64,000 nucleotides of DNA, taken from NCBI RefSeq assembly GCF_963678635.1, contig NC_087063.1, positions 14,823,006 through 14,887,005 of the forward strand. The letters are read 5' to 3'. Below the pieces are notes generated by a model that had not been told where the DNA came from, searched no databases, and was given only the letters and a program-made list of their open reading frames with translations. Within the stretch, counting starts at the first letter, position 1; each line of letters starts with the position of its first letter. The position numbers and the translations under genes were made by a program. Positions 12,779 to 24,549 of this stretch are shown in pieces. Source of the DNA: Symsagittifera roscoffensis (Eukaryota > Xenacoelomorpha > Acoela > Convolutidae).

Positions 12779-13010
12779 AACTTCCTAAACCGCGTTTTGA
12801 TTGTTCTCTATCTGAGATCGTGGGCCTGTCTGTCGATTTGACTAAATATGAACTGAGAGAACCGCGAAGCTTATGTTTTCAGATAGTATATTGGTTGATG
12901 AGATTAATTTTGTTAGCCTTGTAACGTCTACTCATTCAATCACGAAACTAAGCCGAAAGAGCTCTAGGACGACATAGGAAGAGGACATTGAGCAGATAGA
13001 TAAATTAGAC

Positions 13011-16000
13011 ATGGAGCGTGACCAGATCTTGATGACATTCCAGGAGATCACGGACACTGAGGATACTGGGTTTGCAGTCGAGATCCTTGAGAGGTTGAAT
13101 TGGGATCTGGAGATGGCAGTTAATCACGTGTTCACACATGGACACGAACTGCCTGAGGTAAACTTATGCTTCATATTTTGCAAGGGATAGAAAAATATCA
13201 GACAAGGAAATCTTTTTTTCTAATAATTTAGATGATTTATTTCTTTCCTGGGACTTGGATGTTGTTATAGTCAATAGAAACAAATGTAGTGAAAGCATAT
13301 TGAAAGATCAAGTTTTGAGAACTTTTTGTGGCAACTGTTTGAATAGTTTCTCTATCAAATAAATATTTTCAGTATTGGTTATCAGATTTCATCACAAGTT
13401 ATATAATAAAAGTAGGTTTTGGTTTTATTGGTCTGTGTTGTTGTAGAAACTGTCCAATCCAACCGAATCTACGGCAGGTACAAACTTAGCAACACCCGGC
13501 CAGCAGTCAAGTAGTTTAGTTCAGACAGACTTACTCGGAAGCCGTGTTACAACATCCGCAACAAGACCATGCGACTTCAGAGCAGATCCACTTGACATCA
13601 ACGGAATGCTAGACAGTTACATTGCCTCGCCATCCAGTCCAGCAAGTAACGGGAATAGCCCTACAGACAACAACGGGTTCTCATTTTTGTCCTCAAACAT
13701 GCCAGGCACTATTAATAATCATCAATTACAGTCAAGTTCAAGTGCATTAAAAAGGAATCGAGAACAGTCTCCGAATAAACTCAACTCAAAATCAGTTTCA
13801 GAAGAGAACTTAATCAGTATTGAGATAACTCACGATGATACAATGTCTGGCATGACGCTGAAAAAGGTTTTCAAGTTTTCGGAAAAAGCTATGGTGATAG
13901 AAGTTAAGAACAAAGCGGCGACTTCTTTCTTAGTACCTCTAAGACAGCAAAAATGGAAAGGCTGGCCTTCGAATACTGATGAAGCGGACTTTCTGTCATC
14001 TCTGGGTTTAAGTAACCCGCATAAGTTGGAGTTGATCAAAATGACAATAGCTGGCCGAGAATACGCGACGACGGCCATTGATGATTTGTTGCAAACAGGT
14101 ACTTCTCTGAGCAGGACCTCTGAAGAAGGAACCTCGGCAGGAACCGGAGACTTCGAAGACATGGAAATAGACGAGTCCCATTCTCAAATGATTTTGGGTG
14201 CTGGTGAACGGCTTTTAGAAGATGCTTCCCCTGATGATTTAGAAAGTCAGGAGAAATTTATGAAGAGGTTTCGAGACCGTTATGGTGAAACACATCCAAC
14301 ATTTTACCTGGGCAATTTCGCCGAAGCCATTGAAAGTTCGTGTGGCCTGCCAGCGTCTGACCGAAAGTTACTAGCCATATACGCGCACCATGATCGAAGC
14401 GTATTTGCGAATGTATTCTGTGAGACGATTTTGTGTTCAGAACATGTTTTGAATATTTTGAACAGCAATTTTGTGTTTTGGGGCTGGGATTGCACGTTAG
14501 ATTCGAACAAGAAGTTGTTTTTTGACCTGCTAAGTAAACACTTCGGCCCTGCGACCATTGATCTGAGTAAAAGAAATCACAAGCAGTATCCGATTTTGAT
14601 ATTCATTGGAAAACAGAATGGCATGTATGACATTCTACAGGTAATAAGGTGAGCCGCAATAAACTTCCTTTCTGTGTTTTAAGAGACAAATAAGAAAAGT
14701 ATGAATTCGCGGTAACAAACAGCATAGAATGTCCGATCCGTTTGATTTGTGTGATACATTTAAAAAAAAACTATCCGAAGAACTATCAAAACTTGCACCG
14801 CATGATTTATAATATAAATCTCATGGTGAATTAAAATCAATTTAATGTGGGCAGACATTAACATTGTCCAAAGACAGTGGTTTAGAAAAGTTTCCAAAGA
14901 AGCAGCTTCAGTTAAAACCAAATATAATAGGAAGCAACGTAGAAGCCATTCACATGTTAAACAAGGATAGCCGGTTGCTTTGCAAGGTGCACAAAATGTT
15001 CCGACCACATTTGCAGGAAAAAAATAGGCTTAAACGAATCCAATGGTCTTCAAAAATTAAAAAGTATGTAAATTTTTGATTTTTTGCTTGAAGTTTCAAA
15101 TATTTTTGAAAGAATTTTTTTAAACAGAGAAGAGCTAAATGAAGCTTCCAAAACTAGTTTTGCTTTTTAGTTAAATCAAGTGTTATTTAGCCTAAATTTC
15201 TAATTTTCATATATAACAAACGTTACTCGGTCGATCTACTCACTCGAAAATGGACGAAAACTCAAAAATTTGAAACCAGTTTTTCTCGACACCAGAAAAA
15301 TATGTGGAAAATTTTTTAATGTCGTTCAAGTCAAAACTAGAAGGGCTTTAATATGATATATCTCTCGACTGTGCCCGATGATTATTTGTGGTAGCTGATT
15401 TTGCGTCGAAAACAAGAAAAGTTGAGAAAAAAAGAAAAAAACTAAATGGTCGGAACAGAAATAAAATTGGTGGAAACTAAATGCTATTGTTTTCCGTTAA
15501 TTTTTCTGGCCTGCGAGCTATAGGGTGTGTTAACCGCGAGCTTTCTCCACTGCACAATCTTCATATCTGTTGTTAAAAATTATTAATGTTATACCTTGTC
15601 TTCTTTATTTCATCAGTGGTAGTCAGACGCTGGACGAGGTGGCGGCCACTATGATGAACAGTTATGAGCAGTTCGCCCTCGTCATGGCCAAAGAGAGCAA
15701 GCAGGATAGGGAGAGGGCTTCCCAGCAGAGACTCCTCAGCGAACAGAACCAAGCATATCTGGGTGAGATATTCATTTTTTGAAAAAGTAATAAATTTAGG
15801 GTTCTTTTTTAAACCTTACCTTTACTAGTAGAACCTGTAAAAATTAGTTTCTCATAGGTTTCGAAAAATCCAAAGTGCAAAAGGGCTCCTGTACAATTCA
15901 ACTTACCCTGTATTTCTATCGTTAATAGTTTTGTTCTTGATAAACACCAGCAGTATTACGCATATCAAATTAGCTAAATCATAGAACCGTTTCGGATTTT

Positions 16001-16836
16001 CCAAGAATTCTTTGAAGATGATAGGAGCTTTGGTGAATTCAATGATTGATGCAAAATTAATTTCATTCTCAATCTCAAAATTGGATACATTATTAGCTCT
16101 TTTTTCTCTCTTTCGTTCTAGAATCATTGGCAGCCGACAGAGCGAAAGAGGAACTGCGAAAGAAGGAAGAACAAGAGAAAAAGCAGGAGAGTGACAGGAG
16201 AGAGAAGCGGGAAGCGGAGAAAGCGAAGCGAAAAGAAGAGCAGAAAGACATGTTCACGCAACAGTTACAGCCCGAACCCGATGATTCATTCAAAGGTAAT
16301 TCAATTCGGGTTCAACAATATTCTAAGAGCTAGCATGAATGCGTGGCTTAATGGTTAAATTGTTCATCTTTCATCAGTAATGCGCAATAAATTCATTTTT
16401 TTTTACTTTTTCACTTTTTGTATGCACTGTTTCTACTAAATGGTTTTGAATATTCTTTATTAAATTAAAATTAGTTAGTATTGAACTATTATCAGTCATC
16501 AACATGTACTTTTCACGATTGCTGTATTTTTTGTTAAACTTTGTGGTACAGTAAATTTGTTTCATTTGAAGAAATTTGCTTTTTGAAGGTGATGTGACGA
16601 ATGTCCGAATCCGAACACCGACGAATGAGACTCTAACTCGGAAGTTTGTTGCCGACTCAGAGCTGACTCAGCTGTTTGCATTCGTGGCCAGCATTGGTTA
16701 CTTCCCCGACAACTACCGAATCATGACCTCGTGGCCGAGACAGGAGTTGTCGTACGAGAAGGACAAAGAGAAGTCGTTCCGAGCGAAGGAGTTGACGCCG
16801 ACGGCGACTTTGTTGATCGAACGGAAACTGAAGTAG
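13011..16836 (+). CDS. FAF1: FAS-associated factor 1-like UBA/UAS/UBX protein
   Basis: Exons 13011-13157, 13447-14648, 15617-15762, 16122-16295 and 16589-16836 (stop TAG) give 638 aa, close to the ~650 aa usual for FAF1, with consistent splice phases throughout. FAF1 binds ubiquitinated proteins and recruits the p97/VCP ATPase in proteasomal degradation. Visible domains: N-terminal UBA-like helix bundle (MERDQILMTFQEI..., about residues 1-45); a Ser/Asn-rich linker; one ubiquitin-like domain (about 170-245); an acidic stretch; the UAS thioredoxin-like domain (about 312-450, with ASDRKLLAIYAHHD); a charged Arg/Lys/Glu coiled helix (about 470-545); and a C-terminal UBX domain (about 557-638). 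The usual FPR tripeptide in the UBX loop is WPR here (TSWPRQEL). Only one of the two ubiquitin-like domains known from vertebrate FAF1 is evident. The start was chosen for its UBA match and gacATGG context. Confidence 0.95.
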
Positions 16837-16876
16837 ACTGAATGTTTTACTTCTCTTCGTTTGAATTAATTACATG

Positions 16877-16882
16877 AATAAA
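16877..16882 (+). terminator. Poly(A) signal AATAAA of the FAF1-like gene
   Basis: Canonical hexamer 40 bp after the FAF1 stop codon. Confidence 0.75.
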
Positions 16883-18048
16883 AACGGTCAAAAATGTGTA
16901 TGATTTTCATGTTGATCTTTCTCAATTACCTGATTTAACAGCGAACGAAAATGACAATTTCTAAGAAATAATGATGTTAAATTTCGAAATCGACCAGACT
17001 TTCTTCATGTTGCTAATAACGTTGAGCAAATCGTGTGGTGCTTTGAGTAGTTTTCGATAATTTTTAGCCACTGATTTAATCGGAGGGAAATTGAGTAAAT
17101 ATATTTTTACTAAACAGCATACTTGACTATCATTTTGCAGTCTAGTGGCTCATTTTATGTAATGTGTAGTTTTCAATTTAAGCTGTACTATTTTGACACA
17201 TTTTTTTGAAAAATTAAGGGAGACCTCAATATTAGGTTTTTTCTCAAGCAAACGCTTGTGTTATATAACATGTTGCATATTTTTGAGTTCAGTTTTTGTG
17301 TGTACTTTTAACAGTACATGCATATAATCCAGCATAAAGTACAATCAATGCTGAGGAGATGCATGTAGGATACTGTAGCTTCTTCAGTCTTAAAGATATT
17401 ACTTCTGTGCCCAAATTTTCAACGATATTTCATCTGTATCTCTAATCATTTTTTGCTAAGTTTCCCGAGTTCGGAAATTTCCAGTTTGACAAATTTAGGA
17501 TAATTAAGAAGCTTCCGTTGAGCAATAATTGTATTGCCAGATAAAAATTTACAACCAGAGATTTTTTTGAAATTCTATCGAAGTAACGACACGTACGAAA
17601 CGTTTTTTTTTTCACAATAAAACGCAGAGGTTTGAGACAGCTTAGTCGACTTAGTATAAACCAAAACGTTTCAAAGCGAATTAACATTTGAATTGAAAAC
17701 AAAACTGAAGTTAAAATTTTAAAAAAGCAAATACTTAAAAAACAAATTAGTTCAACATTATCTATTGGTTAACAAAATGTCAGTTGGCAAAGTGATTCTG
17801 CTAGACAAATTGCTAACTCGGAAAACTTCTAGATTCCAGTTTGATAAACGAGTTAATGCTAGTGATTTTTTCACCGTTCGAAACTGCACATACAACAGAA
17901 ACTTTTTTCTCTACTGATTTATTCGACAATTATCTTATTGTTCAATCCACGTGAAGGGATTTCGACATTTTGTTCAAACCACATGACGGGAAAGAAGAAA
18001 GAACTTTCGAGTAAATTTTCTGTGGTACCACATGAAAGCCATGTCAGC

Positions 18049-18066
18049 CCCCCCCCCCCCCCCCCC
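18049..18066 (+). repeat. Homopolymer C18 followed by A7
   Basis: Eighteen consecutive cytosines in otherwise AT-rich DNA. Only one other comparable G/C run occurs in the window (47244-47262). The true length is hard to sequence. Confidence 0.9.
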
Positions 18067-18527
18067 AAAAAAAGTCGGAAAAGATGTGCGTGTATTGAAA
18101 AAATTAACCAGAAACTCTCAGTCTTCATACTAAATTGTTGCCCCATTCATTTTCTGCAGATCTTTACCTATTCCAATTGGTCGTTTCTTAAAAAATACCG
18201 GAAATTTTTGTTAAACAAAACCTTAAACTCTCAAGCCTCAATGAACGTAGCCTAAACTCCAATATGTTCTAAATGATTTTTTAGAAAATTGTTCAAATTT
18301 GTTCAGCTTCAAATTGACTTTTTCGCGGTTTGATTTCTTTTTACGATCAGTTCATTTCCTGTGTTTACACAAGCAAAGCTTGTGTGATAGAATGAACTCT
18401 CTTTTTTTCAACCTAAGTCGCAAATATTAGTGTTCATTTTGATCAATAACCTGCTATTGAGTGCAGCCAACGATAAGGATATTTACACACTATTATATTA
18501 CAAATTGTATTTAAGCTTCAAGGAATC

Positions 18528-18625
18528 GTGGATTTGTAGCGTAGAGGTAAGGAAGGAGACCAGCAACAAAATAAGATGTTTCGAACCTGGGCAGGGTCGC
18601 ATGTTTTCAATGAACTTTTTCGTAT
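18528..18625 (+). repeat. tRNA-derived SINE-like copy 3
   Basis: Perfect A box TAGCGTAGAGG and B box GTTTCGAACCT, then GGGCAGGGTCGCATGTTTTC. The post-B-box body corresponds to copies 1 and 2. Best-preserved promoter boxes of the three. Confidence 0.55.
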
Positions 18626-20987
18626 AGTAGTTAAAATGCATCCGCTCTATAAATTTAGATATGTTAGTTGGTAGATTTTTTTTTCAAATTGACTGGTACT
18701 GCGAATGCGTCATAATTGGCTGGCGGCACTTAGCAATTATGTAGTTATGTAGACTCATAATTGGCGTTCGTCACTTAAGAAATTTTGTAGACTCAAAGCT
18801 TTACTCATTCAGTGTTTCCCAGTAGTGTTATCGGTCATATTTTTGCTTGTGTAATGGGAAGTGCAACTTCGCCTGTGTAAAAGGAAGAAAAACTCATCTA
18901 TCGAACAGCAAAAGTGTAAAAGTCAATTATCAGATTTCCCAGCGAAACAAAATATTTACCTGTTTTCTCAAACTGGGTTAGTTTTGTGAAAAAAATGTCA
19001 GTCATAAGTTATTCTAGAAATTCAAAAGAAATTTAAGGCCATCTATGTTTCTATTTTAAAAAAATTTTGAGTCGATGAACGTTGTTCAGACTTTCGTATG
19101 CGTTTTTTCAGCAAAATTCTTATCATTTGCTCTGGCTCAAACTTTTTCTCCCTGTTTGACTTTTAATTTCTTTCCAATTTTAGTTCCAATTTTTCTTACT
19201 AAAAAGAAGGCACACTTCTTTATCGAACAGCAAAAGTGTAAAGGTCGCGAGAAACATGATTGACTTCTTTTTTTTCGAAAGTGGAATTTAGTTTACAGAT
19301 TCTTTCAAAAAATTACTTTCCCAGTGAAATAAATATTTATTGATCCAGTTTTCTCAAATTGAGTTATTTTTATCAAAAAACGTGCCAGTCAGTCATAATT
19401 TGTTTTAGAAATTCAGAAAGCTTTAAAGGTATCTATTTTTTTCTTTAAAATTCGAAAGAAGAATTTTTTTTAATTGAAGTCAGTTTTTTTCCTGTTTACG
19501 TGCGTGCATTGTCTTTTACCAATTGGCTGTTGGCTGTTCGATTATTATTACTTACATCCAGCTGAACATTCTGGGCTGCTTGCGCAGCGGCCGTTTATCC
19601 CTGTTTGTTCATATCTCATTATGTTGGACGTTATTCACACTTTATTCAAAGGCAATGTTGACTATTCTATAATCAGTAAACAAGTCTAAAAGTTGTAGCT
19701 ATGTTTTGAATGGTTTAGCTGTAAATGACTAGCAGGTTGGTTTTTATGACATAACAATTTTTTCAAGGAGGCACTTGAAAGTTTTCGGTTTTTTCCTGCT
19801 GAAGCTTTTTGATTTCACTTCTGTCTGCTTTGTTGCCGGCCAATTTCTCAAGAATTAACTGTAGGCTTCGCACAAGTTTTTTTTACGAAAGAGCAATTAG
19901 TCTGTTTTCTGCAAGCGTAAACGTGTTGCAAGTTTTGAATTTGAAAGTTTGAACTAAAAATTTATCTTTGCAATTTTTCTTGCTTTATTTTCTATTAGAT
20001 AATTTTGATTCCTAGTTTTTATAGAAAGATTCCAGCCTATAAAATCAATTTTTTGTTCTGCTCTTTTTTGAGCTTTTTTGTTTGAGGATGTATAACCCTT
20101 TTATATAAATTGAAATCAATTTCTGGTTTTTCTCTTTTTTTGTATTGTTTTGTTTTGTTTTCAGTGTCCACATAAACGGCTGCTATAAACGACAGCATTT
20201 GCGCAGGACTCAGAAACCATTTAACGCTGAACTTATGCGATAACATCAAAAAATTAATCGAAACATAAATTTAAAAAAAAAACAATTTTTACTATCAAGG
20301 CAAGTTATTAAAATACTAGTATTAGAGATTTCTCACGATCAACTGCTTTGTCTAAATGTTGAGGTGCTGACGAGACGCATTGACTAGCTGATTTTTTAAG
20401 AAAGAAAAAAAAATTACCACTTGTTGAGACTATTCCTATGTTGGCCTGGTTATCGCTTCCTCAATTTCAATGCTAAAGTAAGGACGGGTTTTGGTTTTGT
20501 TTACATGTTCTTTTCAAAATGAGCTTCACCTGGGCCTAAAGTATACATATTGGTAGTTCTTGGTCTACTCAAACAAAGGTTTTGGCTCATTTTATTTCAG
20601 TTTGTTTCAAATCGCTAAATCATGGGAAAGATCGTATTGGGTATCATATCAAGCGATTTCAATAGTTACTCGCATTCAAAAAAAGTTGAATAAATTCTGC
20701 TTTCGATAAAAAGCCCTTCTGAATGTAATTTTTTATCTGGCCAATTCAGCAGAGACTAATTCTGCCAATTGACTAACATGTTTTTTCGCGATTCAGAGTC
20801 AGTTTTCATGTTCTGGTTTCAGAAGACTCATTTTCTGAGTTATTCGGTCATCACTCTGAATAATTTGTTAAGATTTTTTCTAACTCGCATACTAGCAATT
20901 TTTAGTTAATTCCTGCAATCTTATTTCAAACAATCCCCGCACGATATAGAAAGAATTTGAAAATAATTTGGTTTTACATTAATCTTA

Positions 20988-21122
20988 ACACATTTCGCCC
21001 CTTTGAATTTATAGCCACATTTCGTCCCACACAAAGTGTCTTACAAAGTGCCGCAATAAATTTGGGGCCGAAATGTAAGGGTAAAATGTGCCCTTAAATT
21101 TGGAGGGGCGAAACGTGTCACA
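20988..21122. repeat. 135-bp inverted-repeat (MITE-like) element
   Basis: Imperfect inverted ends: ACACATTTCGCCCCT on the left, and AGGGGCGAAACGTGT on the right. The internal segments CATTTCGTCCCACA and GGGGCCGAAATGTAAGGG also pair. Too short to code. Confidence 0.6.
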
Positions 21123-21189
21123 TTCTTTTGCAACAATCTCTACTAGTTGTTACCTTCTTTGCTTCTGTCACGCAACCGAGGACTCGAGT

Positions 21190-21975
21190 TCAAAGTTTAA
21201 ATTCGGTCTTAGTTTTGGTAAACGTGAGGTCCTTCACAATGAATTCTACCTCTTTCCCTTGTTGCTGGTAATTAGCAAGGAATCCAATCTTGACTTCTTT
21301 GGTTCCCAGTCTGAATTGATTGTTTTTGGCTGCAAAAACCTCTCCTTGAACTTTTTCCTCATATTTAGTCCACGTATAGGGAACGGATTGGTTCGAACAC
21401 GCAGGATACATGTATGTGCCACCTAATCGATGCAAACGCGCCTTCGAAACTCCTAATTTAAAGTCCACCGCTTTGTCAATGGGGTTTCCCAGCTCAATTT
21501 CGGTCGAAGTCTTGCGTAAAACTATATTATTCGATATGAAGTTTCTAAAAGGCAATTTATCCAGATCTCCATCTAAATAAAAGCGTAGCCGATTATGAAC
21601 ATTGGAATCCCAGTCGGTCTCTTCTTCTTCTATTGAGATGATCTTCCGATTTTCTGAGATTCCGATGATTGTTACGGGTGGAAATGACATCACTCTATTC
21701 ACGTCTAAGTCTGTAATTTGCTTCCGATCTTTATCGTAACAGTCGACGAAAAAATAAACTTTCGAATCCTCGCGACCTATGCTGCGGATATTCATTGATG
21801 CTTCGTAAGTTGCCTCCACGTCAACTGGAATGAAGTCAGAAATGTATGTTGTCCCAAAATTACTGAAATAAAGTGCTTTCTGCATCTTAAAACATGAAAA
21901 CGTTGATAGATTTAGCTGGTAGAAAGAATAAATTAATTGTATTTCTAGATCAAATAAGTGTTGTCTGTTTGGCAA
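21190..21975 (-). CDS. Unrecognised beta-rich protein (possible carbohydrate-binding-like sandwich domain)
   Basis: Uninterrupted 261-codon frame. An internal Met (MQKALYFSNFGTT) about 30 residues in is a likelier start, because the preceding stretch is poorly constrained. An acceptor-like CTTTATTTCAG just inside the frame also allows an upstream exon on the - strand. Visible segments include IPVDVEATYEASMNIRSIG, KVYFFVDCYDKDRKQI and GGTYMYP with a later TWTKYEEKVQGEV. This alternation resembles jelly-roll proteins that bind sugars or decorate viral or bacterial surfaces; that comparison is inference only. No signal peptide or membrane segment is evident in the short form. Composition is clearly protein-like, unlike neighbouring frames. 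It lies about 220 bp from the large foldback repeat. Confidence 0.6.
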   Translation of the reverse strand: MPNRQHLFDLEIQLIYSFYQLNLSTFSCFKMQKALYFSNFGTTYISDFIPVDVEATYEASMNIRSIGREDSKVYFFVDCYDKDRKQITDLDVNRVMSFPPVTIIGISENRKIISIEEEETDWDSNVHNRLRFYLDGDLDKLPFRNFISNNIVLRKTSTEIELGNPIDKAVDFKLGVSKARLHRLGGTYMYPACSNQSVPYTWTKYEEKVQGEVFAAKNNQFRLGTKEVKIGFLANYQQQGKEVEFIVKDLTFTKTKTEFKL

Positions 21976-22193
21976 ACGTTTTATCGCAATCGCGTCATAG
22001 AAACGACTATTTCTGTCGTATGCACCAGAAATTGTGATCTGATATAAAGCGTTGGTAGCTCAAGTGTTATATTGTAAATGCGGAATTATTTGAATCTAGC
22101 ATATATTGATTCTGTAACAATCAACTTCTTTTTGAGAAAAGTAAACATCGCGTCTCTTATTTTGCAAGACAAGGTTGGTTTTTGTTTATAAAA

Positions 22194-24549
22194 AAACAAG
22201 ACTGCTCGCATCAGGGCGAAGCCCTGAATGTTCCGACTGCCTTTTAAGGTTTATTGAGCAGCAGTAATACATAAAAAAAAATTAAATGAAATAAATTAAA
22301 ATGCAAAATTTTTTTTCTAAAACTTGAAATTTTTTATGAAAATCATCCCCCCACACGCCAAAAAAAGTACAAAACAATAGGTTTTGCTCCTTGTAATAAA
22401 TCAATTCTGGCAAATAAGCTTCGTTCAACCAATTTGGAACGATTTATAAGACGGATTAAATCTCGCTTACGCGTTAATAGCGCGAATTATATTGCGCGTT
22501 AATTGTCCCAAATTGGTCAAAATGGCAACCTTTAAACCCTCATAACTTTACGAAAATTGATCACAGGTGAAATATCTTTTCAAATTTAAGCTCAGGACAA
22601 CAATACTTTTTGAATGATATTTTAAAATTCCGTCAAAAATGGCTAGTTAAAAAGTCGAAATTTGTCTGAAGAAAAAAAAACCCACCCCGAGCACAAATAT
22701 TCAGTTACTTTCGTATCGAAAGTCGGAACAACAAGCTTTGAAACGAGATCAGTCTTGATGTCATTATGGTTCTTTTCCCTTAGTCGTCGAGGTTCTTGCC
22801 TGACAAAACCTATGATTTTTTTAATAACACTCTTTTAAGTAAAGTATTTGATGTTTAGTTTGTTATCTGTGGCTGTTTTTAGAGTCAGGACTTGTAATTT
22901 TTGTACTAAAGAAATGTTAAATTTTAGAGCTGAAAAAACCTTTTTTTAATTTCTGCTTATTTTTTGTCTTCATAGTTGATTCTTTTTTCTTCAGTTTTCT
23001 GCTAATCAAACTTAGCAGAAAATGTATGTTAGCCATAGAGCCAAATTTCGCTGTACAATTCGTGCAGATATCGAATAAATTTTGTGTTTTATTTTTCAGT
23101 CTTTTTTAAAATTCGCTATCCTAATTTTTTCCCATTCATAGTTGATTCTTTTTTCTTCAGTTTTCTGCTAATCAAACTTAGCAGAAAATGTATGTTAGCC
23201 ATACAGCCAAATTTCGCTGTACAATTCGTGCAGATATCGAATAAATTTTGTGTTTTGTTTTTCAGTCTTTTTTAAAATTCGGTATCCTAATTTTTTCCCA
23301 TGCATATTAGATCTGCGAACATTTGAAAATTCATTTTTCTATTTGGTCGAAGTTGGAATCGGTCAAACTTAATGGCCTAAATTTATTTAAATAATTTGAA
23401 GTTTTTGCCATTTCTGTGAGACTTTTGAATAATATTTCTAATTGATTGAAATTAGTTTTCCATCATTCAGTCTCTCCATCACAATTCAAAAGGTACGTCA
23501 CCTCTTGCAATGTTTCGTTTTCTCACTAAAGTACTGAAAAAAAATGGCGTGTGACAACAAATATTTGTGAAAGAGCGACAATTATTTTATTGTTCCGACT
23601 TCCGATACGAAAGTAACGGAATATTTGTGCTCGGGGTGGTTTTTTTTTCTTCAGACAAATTTCGATTTTTTAACTAGCCATTTTTGTCGGAAATTTTTAA
23701 TATCATTCAAAAGGTATTGTTGTGCTGAGCTTAAATTTGAAAAGATATTTCACCTGTGATCATTTTTTGTAAAGTTGTGGGGTTTTAAAGATTGTCATTT
23801 TGGCCAATTTGGGACAATTAACGCGCGATATATTTCGCGCTATTAACGCGTGAGCGGAGATTTTTTGTTCCGGCTTTCGATACGAAAGTAACTGAATATT
23901 TGTGCTCGGGATGGGTTTTGTTTTCTTCAGACAAATTTCAACTTTTTAACTAGCCATTTTTGACGAAATTTTTTTATATCGTTCAAAAGGTTTTGTTGTC
24001 CTGAGCTTAGTTTTGAAAAGATATTTTACCTGTGATTATTTTTCGTTAAGTTATGGGGGTTTAAAGATTGCCATTTTGGCCAATTTGGGACAATTAACGC
24101 GCGATCTATCCTTTTCTACTTTATATGGTGTGTGGGGGGATGATTTTCATAAAAAAATTTCAAATTTTAGAGGAGAAAATTTTCATTTTATTTTATTACA
24201 TTTAATTTTGTTTATAGGTTATTACTGCTCCATGAACATTAAAAGACAGTCGGAGCATTCAGGGCTTCGCCCTGATACCAGCAGTCTTGTTTCGTCTTAG
24301 AAATCGGTCCAAATTGGTAGAAGGAATCTTATTTGCCATAATTGATTTGTTACAAGGGGCGAAATCTATTCTTTTGTACTTTATATGGCGTGTGGGGAGA
24401 TGATTTTCATAAAAAATTACAAATTTTAGAAAAAAAAATTTTCATTTTATTTTATTACATTTTATTTTTTCATGTTATTGCTGCTCCTTAAACCTTAAAA
24501 GGCAGTCGGAACAATCAGGGCTTTGCCCTGATACGAGCAGTCTTGTTTG
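22194..24549. mobile_element. Nested foldback element with long inverted arms
   Basis: Outer ends are inverted copies of AAACAAGACTGCTCG followed by a TCAGGGC...GCCCTGA hairpin. The left arm holds block A (22194-22390) and block B (about 22440-22740, ending CGAAAGTCGGAACAAC). The right side holds inverted block B twice (about 23590-23870 and 23870-24112) and inverted block A twice (24112-24296 and 24365-24549). The A and B blocks recur at 30632-30953 and 31249-31500. No transposase frame is visible, so this is a non-autonomous or scrambled foldback transposon that has inserted into itself. Confidence 0.75.
22971..23303 (+). repeat. Two tandem 166-bp units, each with a hairpin
   Basis: The unit starting CATAGTTGATTC at 22971 repeats at 23137, almost unchanged. 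Each unit contains an 11-bp perfect stem TTTTCTGCTAA / TTAGCAGAAAA with a TCAAAC loop. It lies in the centre of the foldback element. High identity implies recent duplication. Confidence 0.85.

Larger units (their letters stand above)
16883..20987. other. Intergenic, dispersed repeat fragments, no gene seen
   Basis: AT-rich. Contains the C18 homopolymer, SINE-like copy 3 and a run of related repeat fragments (about 18290-19700). These share motifs such as TATCGAACAGCAAAAGTGTA, seen near 18900 and 19222 with a variant near 11260. The short open frames here have transposon-like or random composition. Confidence 0.5.

Noticed and set aside
9029..13010. Possible exon of another gene between calpain-15 and FAF1
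   Set aside because: No frame over 60 codons has protein-like composition; only repeats are visible.
14864..15079. 71-codon frame inside FAF1 intron 2 with plausible composition
   Set aside because: FAF1 exons 2 and 3 join in phase without it, it matches nothing in the family, and clear splice sites are lacking. It may be an old pseudogene fragment.
16338..16382. tRNA-like A box (TGGCTTAATGG) in FAF1 intron 4
   Set aside because: No B box or acceptor pairing found at tRNA distance.
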